Origin: Tenrec ecaudatus
Lineage: Eukaryota; Chordata; Mammalia; Afrosoricida; Tenrecidae
Length of the DNA: 64,000 nucleotides
Direction: 5' to 3'
Assembly (NCBI RefSeq): GCF_050624435.1
Contig: NC_134538.1
Location: forward strand, 128,942,937-129,006,936
The notes under the pieces: model-generated
Seen by the model: only the letters and a program-made list of their open reading frames with translations
Database searches by the model: none
Told to the model about the DNA's origin: nothing
Part shown: positions 10,086 through 22,300 of the stretch, piece by piece
How positions within the stretch are numbered: the stretch's first letter is position 1
Layout of the letters: each line of letters starts with the position of its first letter
Program-made: the position numbers and the translations under genes

Positions 10086-12640
10086 CGTATCAAGTATATC
10101 TGTACATGTACATGTGTTGCTGTCATCATTTTCTAAAGATTTAATTTGTATTTGCGTTTTCATATCTTACACTGACTGCTGTCTCCCTTCACCCATGGTT
10201 TCTATTATTCTTCCCCCTGGCAGGGGGTATGCATTGATCCTTACAATTGGTTTCCCTTTGTTCCTCTCCTCCCATCACCTTATCCCTACCCTCCTGGTAT
10301 CGCTACTCCAATTTCTGCTCCTCAGGGGTTTATCTGACCTGAATTTTGTATGTCATGAGCTCATATCTGTACCGGGGTACATGCTCTGATCTAGCAAGGA
10401 CTGAAACGCAGGGCCAGGATCATGATGGTTAGGGGTGAGGAAGCCTCAAAAAACCTGAAGGATATTGCGTATTTCAAGGGTGCTATACTGTGCCCTGGTT
10501 GACTCACCCCTTCCTTTTGACCCTTGTGAGAGGGGAAGTTCTGATATCTACAGATGGTTTTGGGTCTCTGCTCTGATCCCCCTCGTTTTCTATAGTATGG
10601 TATTTTTGTTTGTTTGATTTTGGTCTTCTGATGCCCTTTATCTGATTCCATTGACACCTCATGATCACACAGGCTGGTCTACTTCCTTCATGGGGGGTTG
10701 ATGCTTCTCTGGTAAATGGTTGCTTCTTTAACTTCAAGTCTTTAAGACCCTGGATCCTGTATCTTTTGATAGCCAAGAACCATCAGCTGTCTTCACATTT
10801 GCTTATGGACACATTTTGTCTTCAGTGATCGTGTAAGGAGGGTGAGCAACACAGAATGCCAGTTTGTTAGAACAAAGTGCTCTTCCATTGAGGGAGGGCT
10901 TGAGCAGAGGTCCAAAGTCTGTCTACTTCCTCAGTCTAGTGCCATATAAATATATGTACCTAGCCCAATACCTCCATTTTTATGGATTAATATATTTACA
11001 TAAGTGAACACCTATGTTTATACCTCTATAAATAACTTTGTTTAATAGATCTTTCTTCTGTTTCCTGTCATCTTTCTCCTGCCTAACCATCACGCTTGCC
11101 ATTCCTCTGCTTCTTAGAAATTCTTCTCAGCTAGATTGCTGTTGCTCCAACACCACCGGCATCTCTGAGTCTTCTTCATCGCTGCTCTTAATTCCCTAGC
11201 TGGTCCACTGTCTGTGGTGTTTCCTCACTGCTCTTTTCCACCCACCAGGTCTCTCCAGACCTTCGGTCCTATTGCTTTCTCCTGGGCTTGCTTCCATGCT
11301 GATCTCATATTGGTAGGCAAAGCAACAATAACAGAGAGAAAACAAAAAGAAAAAAAAAGATTGAATAAAAAGAGAGGGGAAAAAAGGAAAAAACATATAT
11401 TAATCTAGGTCTGACTATCTCATCACCTTCCTGGGGAGTTCTGGGAACTGCCCCTCCTAGCATGAAGTCTATTTGGGGGGCTCCTCAGGAGTTTTGTGGC
11501 TTTACTTTGCTCCTGTTGCTGGACTAGAGAAACATATTCATAGACACTCATATGTGTATAAGAAAGAGCTTTATATAAAAGAGCAACTGTATAGTAAGGA
11601 AACATTCCAGCCTAGTCCAGATCAAGTTCATAAATCTGATATTAGCCCACATGTCTGATACCAATCTATAAATTCCTCTTCAGGCTCACACAACACATGC
11701 ATTGACACCGAATGCAGAAAAACACAGGCCAGTGGGTGGAAAGTTTTGTGGATCCAGTGTCGTGGAAGCATCTCAGCGCTATCAGGGGGCGTCACGCAAC
11801 TCCTCCAGCTCCAGGGCTCTGATTCCATCAGTGTAGCTCCATCAGTCTTGTCAGGAGGAAGACCAAGCTGAGAGTCTCTGCCCTGCCTCCAGCAAGCTAT
11901 TTATCTCCTTCGTGCCTCCAAAGGAGACCATCCAACTGTGACCTGATTGACAGGCTAGATTTCACCCCTTCACAAGTTGACAAAAGATTATGTAACTGCC
12001 ACACTCGCTCTTTCTTTTTCCTTCTTGGTTAGCTTCTGTATGGACTTGGTAGGTTGGCCCCACCCCAGCCTGTAGATTTAGGTAGCACATATTTTTAAGT
12101 GTATGTGGGAAGGAGGGGTGGGGAGGGAGGGTCAGTTTGACTCTGATTGGGTCCTGTAGACCTCTCTGTTCATGAGTTGCTCCATGGTTACATTGCCCTG
12201 AGGGTTTGGCATTCATGGGGGAGGGAGGTTTGCATGGTTTCCATGGAGACATGATACCCTCCTCCTGAGTAGATTAGTACCTTACTCCCCCAGTGCCAGT
12301 CTCCCTCTTTTACTTTCTCTCCCCCTTTTCTCCCTCCTCCCCTCTCCCTTTCCCCTTCTTTGTGTTGACTGACAGATATATCCTTGGTTTTGGGCTGCCC
12401 CCCACCCAATTGCCTGGACATCAGCCTGTAAAGTGTGAGTTTAGTGATTTGTCTTCCATAGCTATTGTGCTGATTATACTTACCTGAGTGGACTCCTGTT
12501 GGACTTGCCCTTTTGTAATTGGCTAACTCAGTTTAGCATAATTTCCTCCAACTCCTTCCATGAGAAGAAGTGCTTCATGGGATCATCAATGTTTTTAGTG
12601 ATGCATAGTACTCCATTGTGCTTCTAATCCACTGTACATT
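10086..12640 (-). mobile_element. L1 3' region, antisense, interrupted
   Basis: Minus-strand L1 3' region. It shares the block order of the plus-strand copies in reverse: a segment like 'ctggtatcgctactcc', then the 'ctttaagaccctgga...ttttgatagcc' module, then 'agtgccatataaatatatg'. Further left to right it passes through a pyrimidine-rich stretch and, at about 12530-12620, 'gtttagcataatttcctcc' and 'agtactccattgtg', which are hallmarks of antisense mammalian L1. An LTR-like element splits it at 11514-12003. The flanking DNA on both sides is BovB antisense, so the L1 appears to have inserted into a BovB copy. Confidence 0.65.
11514..12003 (-). mobile_element. LTR-like element (solo), ~490 bp
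   Basis: Member of a dispersed family of about 450-570 bp. As drawn, it begins with a TGTT...GACTAGAGAAAC segment and ends near TATGTAACTGCCACA. Read on the other strand, the ends are TGTGG... and ...AACA, like retroviral LTRs. It also has a 'tataaagctctttctta' stretch near the 3' end that could serve as a TATA box or polyadenylation region. Relatives lie at 19798, 35305, 35986, 42286, 47295, 52414, 62271 and 62741. No internal retroviral genes accompany it. The family name is not assigned; ERVL/MaLR-like is a guess. Confidence 0.6.
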
Positions 12641-14600
12641 TCTTTGTATGGATTTGAAAGCTCTGCTGAAGGCATTGGTCCTTGGCTTTCATTAGCAAAT
12701 GTTTTAGGTCTTTTTCACGGTCGGGGAGCAAAGTTGTGTCACCTGCATATTACAAGTTGCTAATAAGCCTCCCTCCAGCATGTTCTCCCCCCAATCTGCC
12801 TCCAACACTGCTCTCTTCATCATATAATCCATCTCCTCTGATTATTTGGTCAGCATACAGATTGAATAAGCATGATGAGGGGATAAAACCCAGATGCATA
12901 ACTTTCCTGATTTTAATCCATGTAGTAGTATTCCTTGTTCTGTTTGTACAATGGGCTCTTGATCCATGTGATTTCTACATGAGCACAATTAAATGTTCTG
13001 GAATTCTCACTTTTCTTAAGACTATCCATAGTTTTTTATGACCCACACCGTCGAATGCCTTTGCATATGCAATGAAACATAGATAAACATATTTCAGTTA
13101 TGTTCTACTTTTAGCTATGATCCATCTGACATCAGCCATGATGTCTTTTGTTCCAAGTCTGCCTTAACTCCCACTTGAGTCTCTCACAACTCTCTGCCAA
13201 TGTGCTGCTACAAATGTTATGGGTGATTATCAGAAAATTTTGCTTGCATATGATATCAATGATGTTCTATAATTTGAACATTCTGTTGGGTCACCTTTCT
13301 TTGGAATGGATACAAATATGGATCTCATCCAGTCCCTTGGCCAAGTAGATGTCTTACAAATTTCCTGGTATAGAGGAATATGTGCTTCTGGTGCTTAGTT
13401 GTCTTGTTGAAACAATTACATTGGTATTCCATCAATTTCTGAAATATTGTTTTTGGCTAATGCTTTCAATGAAGCTTCAACTTTCAATACCACTGGCTCT
13501 TGTTCATATGCTACCTCTTGAAATGCTGACTAATTGTTTTTGGTATGGTGACTCTGTGTATTCTTTCCACCATCTTGAAGAGTGCTTTCTGCATCATTCA
13601 ATATTTTGAGCACAGAATTTTTCAATATTGTGACTCTAGGCTTGAATTTTTCTTGCCCTTTTCTTCAGTTTGAGATCTGCTGAGTGTCTTCTTCCTTTCT
13701 GGTTTCCTAAGTATAGATATTTACACATTTAATTAGAGTATTTTTCATTGTTTTCTTGAGCTGAGCTATGAAATTCTTGTTCATCTCTGACTTCATCTTA
13801 CTTTCATTCACCTTGGCTATTCTGCGATTAAAACCAAGTTTCAGAGTCATTGCTCTTGGACATGCACTTTGATCTTTATTTTCTTTCCTGTCTTGTTCAT
13901 GCCTTTTGCTGTCTTCATTTATTATAATCTGGTTCTCATTCCACAGCTTAACAAGTCTTCTGCCATGAGTGTTTAATGAATCAATTTTGGTGTAGAGACA
14001 TTCGTGAATTTAAGATTGCATATTCTCATGGTCATAATTTGGACTTGCTTTTATTTTCTTCAACTTCAACCTGAACTTACACTGATGGTCTGTTCCGCAG
14101 TCTGCTCCTGGTTTGGTTTTAGCTACTGATACTGATACTTCTCTATCTCCACTTTCCACAGATGTAATTAACTTGATTCTGCATACTTGATTTGAAGAAG
14201 TGCATGGATATAGTCACCTTTTGTAGTATTGAGACAAGGTATTTGTTATGAACAGGTCACTGGTCTTGCAAAATCCTATCAGGTTCTCCAGCTTCTTTCC
14301 TAGTATCAGCTTCATTTCTATACTTTTCAACTATAGATCTTTCATCTTCCAACTTTTGAATTTTTATCGCCAATAATCATCATTTTTATTTCATGTTTTA
14401 TTTTATTCAGACTGCAAATTTTGGTAGAAATTTTCAATTTCTTCATCACTTGTTTTAGTGACTGGTGCATAAATTTGAATAAATTTTGTGTGACTGGAGT
14501 TCCTTGTATGGGGTGAGACATTATCTTATGATTATTTTTTCTTTTTTCCTGGTGGATATATCTTTGGCGGGGGATCAACCACGTAATGTACTACAGATGC
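12641..14600 (-). mobile_element. BovB/RTE LINE, RT and endonuclease parts
   Basis: Antisense BovB. The left part (12670-13660) corresponds to reverse transcriptase: the 'ggtctttttcacggtc' and 'tcacctgcatattacaagtt' segments and a 'cagcatacagattgaataag' segment are family landmarks. The right part (14290-14580) encodes, on the minus strand, the endonuclease region, including a degraded Q-I-Y-A-P-type motif near 14460-14480 in a context like that at 62010 and 28640. Many stops and frame changes are present, so it is not functional. The plus-strand frames at 12682-13609 are antisense readings. Confidence 0.75.
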
Positions 14601-15735
14601 TCTTTGTATGTAAGGAGTCAAAAGGAAAACCCCCAACCCTAATGTGACCCTGACTCCTGGGGACCTTGTCACACCCCTCCTCCAGCTGGGTCCGGTAAGA
14701 TGCTTACTAAATCCCCTGGAGTGGCTATTTCAATAGAAACGTCACTCAGGAGTCTTTCCCACCCATCTTCCCAGCCAAAGGGCACAGAAGAAACAGGGCA
14801 CATTGAGAAGAAGACAATAACAGGATTTCTGTTTGGAGCTTTCTCAAGATAGGCAAACAGATTGTTGTTGTTTGTGTTTTTTTGTTGTTTTTTTTTTGAG
14901 TCATGCCCACAGCCCTCCACCTCCTCTGGGGCTTTCTGTTAGAATGAACACAACAGGTCTCGTCTTCTTGCAAAAGTAGTGCCTGTGAGCATACCCGTCT
15001 GATAGACTCACTGGGATCTTCCTGACTCTTTTTGATCTCTTGGGCAGGGGGTCTGTGGGATGGGGTGCGTGAGTGGGATTCAGTGAGCCAGATACTGTGT
15101 GCTGAGTGAGCCAGACTCCACCTGCCTTGTCCTACTTCTGAGTCCCCAGGGGAGGAGGAGTGTAAGTACTTAGCTTGCTCAGCTAGCAAACTAGAGGTGG
15201 GAGGGTAGAGTCACCCAAAGGCCCTGTGAGAGAGAAGTCTGGTGATCCACTTCTGAAAAAGCAGCCATTGACTGAGTTCTATTCTGAGAAGCATCGTTGG
15301 TGTGGATGCCACAGTCACTAGGTTGTCTGATGTCTGGGCCCATGGGTGTAAACAAGAATGCTGCGTGACTCTAGGGGCGGAGTCTGTCCCCCCTCCCCCC
15401 CCGCCCCACCAGCTATGCAAGGGGAAAGGAAAAATCAAACACCGCATCAGCAACACCCAAGGCTGATGAGGTCAGACGTGCCCCACCCTCTAGCCTTCCC
15501 ACCCAGTCTGATACCCCACGGGCCCTCCTGCTTTTTCAGCTGGGTTTGACAATTCACTGTTACAGGGGCCGCAGAACTCACAGGCAATGCTCAAAACTAT
15601 GGGGTTGACTGAGGAAGTTAGCAGGTTGTAAATGTGCGGGATAAAGGTATTCAGTCTGGACCACTTCTTCTCAGTTGTGGCCTAGGCAGGTTGGTCTTGA
15701 ACCCTATCCCTCCTGATTGTGCCATTCCTGGTATA
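14601..15735. other. GC-rich insertion in BovB, unidentified
   Basis: This block of about 1.1 kb separates two antisense BovB segments and is clearly more GC-rich than its host. It contains a T/G-rich stretch (14860-14900), a C-rich run (15388-15410) and at 15236-15345 a segment similar to part of an AfroSINE variant. A 'gaggaagttagcaggttgt' segment at about 15610 loosely resembles 'agggaagttaatagtttgcc' at 57485, which suggests an LTR. No TG...CA boundary or target duplication could be proved. The minus-strand frame at 14746-15189 and the others have no recognised domain. Confidence 0.4.
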
Positions 15736-16120
15736 GGACACTAAAGAACATTCTGATTCCAAGTGGCCAATACTAGTCCATTTTGGCTCAATAATGCCTA
15801 GAATATTGATGCTATGCACTCCGTATCATTTTTATGAGTTCCAATATTCCTAGATTCATAATTTGTACATTCCAAGTTCTGATGATTCGTTGATGTTTGT
15901 AACGGTTGCCTTTCACTTTGAGTTTTGCCCCGTCAGCAAATGCAGTTCTCCAAGGCTCCCTCGCAGGCTTTCCTCCATCCGCACTGTTATGGGTGACTAC
16001 ACGGTGAGAAGGTGGCTCGAGGAAACTCGTATCTTGAGCGCTGTCCAACTGAGACCCTCAGCTTCTGGCACTATCCCTGATAATGCTCTGCTTCTAGTCA
16101 GTAGGTTTTCAGTAAATGAT
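15736..16120 (-). mobile_element. BovB/RTE LINE, 5'-ward segment
   Basis: Continuation of the antisense BovB after the insertion. 'cctagattcataatttgtacattcca' and 'tttcactttgagttttgcc' are family landmarks; a related stretch recurs at 63340. Confidence 0.65.
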
Positions 16121-18750
16121 AATATTTCAGTGCTGTAAATAGCATTTTTTCAGGGGATAATTCTTCTGAAGTGGACAGGCTGTTCCTTCTTTGACATTTC
16201 TTCTTTGTCTAAAAACTCTGCTAAAACCTAATCGCTCTGACCCTGCTTATATTTTAAATAACAGCAATGTAGCTTTCAACATCACAACAGCACACAAGTC
16301 ACCAAAGTACAGCACACGGACACACTAGTGGCATTACAGACTATTTTATTAAATGCAGATTATAAATTTGTTTTCATGTTGGCATTGTGTTTGGTTTTGT
16401 TTCAGTATAGCTGGATGGGAGTGGAGGTGGGTCTGTTATGCTAATCCTTAGTCGGACAGAATGTGAGTACAGATCTCTGTTTGCTGATCAAGTAATGACA
16501 GGCTGGCAGGTGTTGGCTGCCATATGTGATTGGTTTGGTGGCATATGAGTGGGCAATGCAACTCACTAAGTGAACTCGGTGGTAGGTGTGGTGTTTGTTG
16601 TGGGTGAGCAGAGGTACAGGAGCAGGTTCTCCTATGCTCACCAAGTTAAACTGAGATGGGTGGGTACTGAAATGCACATACGTTTGCAGAACCCCGCTCT
16701 TCACCGCTCCCTGAGTCAGTGGCTGAGAGTGATAGGTGACAAAGGGTCATTGGAGTGCCTAGTTGGATAAGAGGTTGATTAATGTGCTCATCGGAGTACA
16801 GTCATTGTGTCTACTGGATCAGTGGCAGGGCTGATGGGTGCAGGAGCAAGGTCCCCAAGGTTTGCTGAGTCAGGGCGAGTGTGGGAGGCAGGGAGGTGAG
16901 AAGTGAGTTAGTGTGTACATGAATACGCAGCTGTCACTGCTTGTGTGGGAGCCCTGTCATCAGCTCTCCCAGATCAGTCCTGCCATTGTTACCATGACCT
17001 GCTTACATGGAAATGCACGTTAATATCACTCATGTGACTTTCTGTGTTGCTGCAGGTTCAATCTGTGGCTCTTAACTTTTTCCTATCACATCAGCACCAG
17101 TTAACGCTTGGATTACTAAATCATTAGGTCTGGGGTAGAACTTAGGAATCTGCATTTTGACCAAAGTCACAAGAGGTACTGATTGTGGTGTAAGACTGCA
17201 CTCTGAGCCCCAGTTGGCTATATTATTAGGGGTAAGGAAACGCAAGATCCATGTCACCTGAACTCCCTTTGGACATCATTCACTGCTTACTAGGGAAAAA
17301 TATTGTTTTTGCTTGAATAGAAGATGAAACTCCAAAAATGTGCCTAATAAAATATCTCCTAATCTGGCACACTCCTGTTCATTAGGTGTTTCTTTACTTT
17401 CCTGACTTTCCCATGATTTTAGAGATGCAGATCTGCAGAGAAAAACTGGGACCAGATTTAGTTTCTTAACAAAAACCAAAAGATGGGGAAAGGAAGGATC
17501 CAAATAAAGAACAGAGAAAAGAGAGCTTGAGGAATTCAGGCATATAGAAAAACAGAAGTAAAAATAAATCTTGAGTGATGGTAAGCCTGCAGTGGAATTT
17601 AGCAGCAGACCCATTACGGTGGGGGCATTTTAAGCTACCTCTGGGTCAATGAGCCTGAGTGATGAAACATGTTTTGAGACAAAGAACTCATTTTAGGAGT
17701 TGAAGATAACACTGAACATAGACATTGGGATGAGGGAGGAGTTGGTGACTTGTTAAAGTAGGCTTATGAATCATAATTTAAATTGCACATTAAACTGTAA
17801 TCATAACGATGTTTTCTCTGTCATTGGAATATATGTCATGTGTGTGCCATTTTTCAAATAAAATAAACACTTCAAAACTGTCAATTGATAGTAAAGTAGG
17901 GTGATAAACCTTGAGAACTATAGGGGTGACTACATCAGGTAAGAATAAATGTTCCTTCTAGTAATAAAAAATAAACAGGTTTCAGCTCATTTAATATCTC
18001 AAGTTTCTAAAGGCACATTAAAGCCATGGCCATGATATCTAAGAATATTCCCTGTTCATAGCCATTAATTCCCAGATTTATTCTTTTTTGCTACAACAAC
18101 AAAATAGTAAGCAGACTAGTTAATCAGGCAAGGAAGGTGAGACATCATTTGTAAAAGCAAAACAGCAAACAAACCAGAGTTTTTGTTTGCTTTTCATGCA
18201 AACCTCATCTGCCTTCTCCTCCTAAACTCAAAACACATTACAGACAAACTGAAAATATAGAAAATGAAAATCACAAAATAAAAATCACCTGTAATATTGC
18301 CAGGTACAGATATTGATGGGTGCCATTTGTTCATATCATTTCTCATACACATCATGTACAAAAATACTTACCTCTAATTTCTTAATTTAAATCTGTATTC
18401 TTATATCACACAACCATTTTATTTGTAAATTCTCTTTTTTACTTTGAGCTTCAGATATTTCTCATATAAGCAGTAAAGTCTAAAATTTATTTTCATAAAT
18501 CAGAGTGCTCTCATACAAAATGTCTTTGTCTTCTAATTTCTTTACATCTGGCTTGTCTTTTTAATGCATTAGTTTACATGCTGTTAAAATTATACTTACT
18601 AATTATAGTAGTTTTAATATAGATGCATCTTTACTTTTGTATTTCTTTGACCCAATTTGAAGTTTATATAGCAGGTTAGACATCATATATATGAAATCAT
18701 AGAATGTTAAGAATTCTGTGATTCCTTATGACTTTTCTTGACCTAGAATT
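16121..18750. other. Unassigned intergenic DNA
   Basis: 16.3-17.0 kb is moderately GC-rich and rich in TG-type words. 17.3-17.7 kb and 17.75-18.75 kb are AT-rich. No gene or confidently named repeat was recognised. The frames at 16441-16770 overlap on both strands and show no motif. Confidence 0.45.
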
Positions 18751-18935
18751 CGAGCCCTGGTGGTGTAGTAGGTTAGGTGCAGGCCTGCAAATCACAAAGT
18801 TAACATTTTGAAACGACAAGCCACTTTGCGGGAGAACAATGAGACTTCCTACTCCTTCCAAGAGACCCACAGAAGCAGTACTCTCTGGTCTTTGGTGTTG
18901 GTATGCATCTGTATCGAATCAATGGCAGCAAATTC
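18751..18935 (+). mobile_element. AfroSINE
   Basis: Starts with the diagnostic 'gagccctggtggtgtagta' and continues through the 'tgcgggagaacaatgagac' midsection to 'gtatcgaatcaatggcagca'. The copy is diverged in the middle but complete in layout. Confidence 0.85.
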
Positions 18936-19103
18936 TTGTGTACATGTGGGTTAACATTGAATTAAGAATTTAGCATGCTATCCTCTTGTATCCAAATCCT
19001 CTTAATGCAATTTTTTCTGAATGTAAATACTAAACTATTACTCATTTTAAGCACCACTTTTAAGAATGGATATTGCCTTTTTAGTCTATTTTTGTTAACA
19101 TAC

Positions 19104-19490
19104 TTGTTATGATTTGAATTGAGTCTTTCAATACATGTACAAAATTTTAAGCCCTATATATGTACCTATAATATCATTTTCGAATGGATTATCTTTGTTA
19201 AAATAACTAGACAGGGTGAGTGCATGGTATGTTTTAAATCGCTCTCTTGAGAGATAAAACATCAGAGTAGACATAGAGAAGCAGTAGGAGAGATAGGGTA
19301 AGATTTGTTGTCACACCATATGAAACTCAACAAGCACGGACTGTCCCCCAGATCTGACCGAGAAAAGACGTCTCCTGGTGCCCTGCATTCAGACTGCGAG
19401 CTTCCAAATCTTTGAGAAAATGAATTTCTGTTTGTTAAAAGTACATAGTTGTGTTCATTTTTGTTAGAGTAGCACTAGATAACAAAGTTT
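19104..19490 (+). mobile_element. MLT1/MaLR-like LTR
   Basis: It starts 'tgttatgatttgaattgag', has the later 'agactgcgagcttccaaatc' and 'gaaaatgaatttctgtttgtt' segments, and ends near 'gcactagataaca'. These are the landmarks of mammalian MLT1-type LTRs of the ERVL-MaLR group. Solo, no internal genes. Confidence 0.7.
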
Positions 19491-19654
19491 ATGCTTTTTA
19501 CAATTTTTATCTTTACTCTGTGCCTCAGGTAGAGCCTGTTATATTGGTACTAATATATATATGTTGAATTGAGTGACACTAACTTAATTCTAAATGGATA
19601 GAATAGCTGTCAAAGAGATAGTGAGATGAAATATAACCAGAACTTATGTCATCC

Positions 19655-19797
19655 TTCCGGAGGAAGACAGAATTTTCTATTCTGTGAAGAATCACGGTGT
19701 TGGAAACTCAGAGGGGCAGTTCTCCCTGTGCTGTGGAGTCGCTAGGAGTTAGCATCTACTAGTTGACAGTGAGTTTGGCTTTGGTGTTGTGGTACTT
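19655..19797 (+). mobile_element. AfroSINE 3' half
   Basis: 'ggcagttctccctgtg', a degraded 'tggagtcgctaggagtt' and 'tgacagtgagtttggctttgg' are the SINE 3' part. It directly abuts the LTR-like element that follows. Confidence 0.75.
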
Positions 19798-20246
19798 ACA
19801 TAATTTCATGTCAACTTGAAAAGATATAAACATGTAGGGGTGTAGTTAAGTCTGTCAATCAGGTCACAGCTGGTGGTGATTCCTTGTGGGCAGGGCCTTC
19901 TCATAACCCGGGCCCTGGGAACCTCACTCTCTCTTTCTCCCATCACATCCCTGCTGGACAGCTACTATGAGACCCGCAAGAGCCCTGGAGATGCATCCAC
20001 CGCCATTGCACCCACAAGACATGGGCTCGCTCACTTGTGGTGTTCCTGCATTTTGTATCATTGCCTGTGACTGTGTGTGTCTGAAGAAGGACTTGTGGGC
20101 TAGTATTAGACTTGTGGACTTGAGTAGGATTGGGCTGGGTTGTTTTACTGATGCATCATTAAAAATAACTTCTTGATATGAAGCTCTTTTTTACACATAT
20201 GTGAGTGTCACTGAGTGTGTTTTTCTAGTCAACCCAGCTTAGCACA
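19798..20246 (+). mobile_element. LTR-like element
   Basis: Plus-oriented member of the dispersed family. The 5' end is TGTGGTACTTACATAATTTC, and 'atgtcaacttg' follows. The 3' end has 'gaagctcttttttacacata', then 'tgtttttctagtcaacccag' and 'ttagcaca'. The frames at 19873-20176 lie within it and are not host coding. Confidence 0.65.
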
Positions 20247-20605
20247 GGAATCACATCCTTTAAGTCTTAACTTGTTTATTTTTATTATGAATTCATTTTT
20301 ATTTTCAGTTCATCTCTAAACACATTTCTTGGGCAAGCAAAATGATTGCTTTTCACTTTGTTGCCTTATTTTTCCACTCTGAAAATATTATATTATCTCT
20401 ATACATTTATCCTATAGATGGCAGCTTATATGATTACAACTATTTTAGCTAATGGTCATTTATTTTAAAAATGAGCACTTTTAAAAGTGCACATTTGTGA
20501 TATTACTGTATTTGATATCAAAACCCAAATATTTTCCAGGATATTTCAATATTGTTTAGATTGCTTAAAACAAACCAAATGTTTGTTAAAATAAATACGT
20601 AGCCC
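20247..20605. other. Unassigned AT-rich DNA
   Basis: Nothing recognised apart from an AT-rich composition. Confidence 0.5.
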
Positions 20606-22300
20606 ACACCGAGGCAAAGCACTGGGGGAGTGCAGCGGAACAGCAAGGGAATGGAGCAGCAAGGTCCCCAGGGAATGCTGAAAGGGGACTTTGGGGCCAC
20701 GGCATGGTACCCCAACATACTGGACTGAAAACACTCCTAAGGGCCAACAAACGATCCTTGAACTAACTACAAGCTCTTCTTTTTTGGTGTGTTTTGTTTT
20801 GTTCTTTGTCAGTGGTTTATTGTTGTTGTTTTGTTGTCTGGTTGTATACTGTTGCTTTGTTTTCCTCTGTCTTGTTTTCCTGCATGTTATTGTCTCCAAG
20901 GGTCTGTCTAAATATGACAGGCTGGATGAATTATCTGGAGGAAAAACAAGGGACCAACAGTATCGGGGGGACTTGGGATAGGGGGAAGTGGGGATGGGTA
21001 AGGAAGTGGTGTTAACAAACACAGGGACAAGGGAACAACATGGGACCCAAAATGGTAGTGAGGGGGGAGTGGCAGGCCTGGTAGGGAATGATCAAGAGTA
21101 AGGATACCTAAAGAAGAGGTATAGCTGTAACCAAGGTGGGGATGGAGCATGGTAGTGGGGCAGGAGGAAAGTCAAGGGAGAGGGAGGAAGGAGCTGGGAG
21201 TCAAGGGGCATTTATGGAGGTCTAGACAAAGACATATACATGCAAATATATATATGAGGATGGGGAAATAGACCTATGTGTCTATATTTATAGGGTAAGT
21301 ATTAAGGTGACGGAAGGAACTTGGGCCTCTACTCAAGCACTCCCTCAATGCATGAATACTTTCTTTTATTAAATTGGCACTCTGCGATGCTCACCCTCCT
21401 GACACAACTGCTGAAGCCAAAGCGGGTGAACAAGTAAATGTGGTGAAAAAAGCTGATGGTGCCCGGCTATCAAAAGAGATAGTGTCTGGTGTCTTAAAGG
21501 CTTGAAGATAAACAAGCGGCCATCTAGCTCAGAAGCAACAAAGCCCACATGGAAGAAGCACACCAGCCTATGTGATCACGAGGTGTCGAAGGGACCAGGT
21601 ATAAGGCATCATGCAAATATATATATATGGTATATATATATATATACCATCATAGTGAATGAAAGGGAAAGTGCAGAGTATTTGTCGGCCACTGGAGATC
21701 CCCTTACAGAGGGGTTTAGGAGAGGAATGGGTCAGTCAGGGTGCGATGTAGTACCGATGAAGAACACAGCTTTCCCCCAGATCCTGGATGCTTCCTCCCC
21801 ACAACTACCATGATCCAAATTCTACCTTGCAGGACTGGATAGGGCAGAGGTTGTACACTGGTGCATATGGGAGCTGCAGGCACAGGGAATCCAGGGTGGA
21901 TGATACCTTCAGGACCAGGGGTATGAAGGGCGATACTGGGAGAGTAGAGGGTGAGTGGGTTGGAAAGGGGGAACTGATTACAAGGAACCACATGTAATCT
22001 CCTCCCTGGGAGACAGATGGCAGAGAAGGGCGGGAAGGGAGACTCCGGATAGGGCAAGATATGACAAAATAACAATGTATAAATTATCAAGGGGATCATG
22101 AGGGAGGGGGGATTGGGGAGGGAGGGGGAAAAAAGAAGACCTGATGCAAAGGGCTTAAGTGGAGAGCAAATGCTTGGAAAAAAACTAGGGCAAAGAATGT
22201 ACGGATGTGCTTTATACAACTGATGTATGTATATGTATGGATTGTGATAAGAGTTGTATGAACCCCTAATAAAATGTAAACAAATAAATAAATAAATATA
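20606..22300 (+). mobile_element. Afrotherian-type L1, 3' region
   Basis: A clean, undivided copy of the L1 3' region, useful as the reference for the other copies. It starts with a 'gcactgggggagtgcagcgg' block, passes a TTG/TTTG-rich stretch (20780-20880) and the block beginning 'gtggtgttaacaaac', and contains one copy of the roughly 200-bp module (21420-21600). It ends at 'cccctaataaaatg' followed by a (AAAT)n-like tail. All frames here, including the 196-residue minus-strand one at 21716-22306, are readings of this non-coding DNA. Confidence 0.7.
21616..21650. repeat. TA-rich palindromic microsatellite
   Basis: Two TA tracts on either side of 'tggta' form an almost perfect inverted repeat ending in 'atacca'. 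It occupies the variable simple-repeat slot of the L1 3' region. Confidence 0.85.

Noticed and set aside
14746-15189. 147-residue minus-strand frame
   Set aside because: Within the unidentified GC-rich insert; no domain, no conserved motif, and it includes poly-N/K from a T/G-rich tract.
20546-21022. 158-residue minus-strand frame
   Set aside because: Antisense to L1 3' DNA, low-complexity N/K/T-rich. A similar frame in the 40.4 kb copy confirms that it comes from the repeat.
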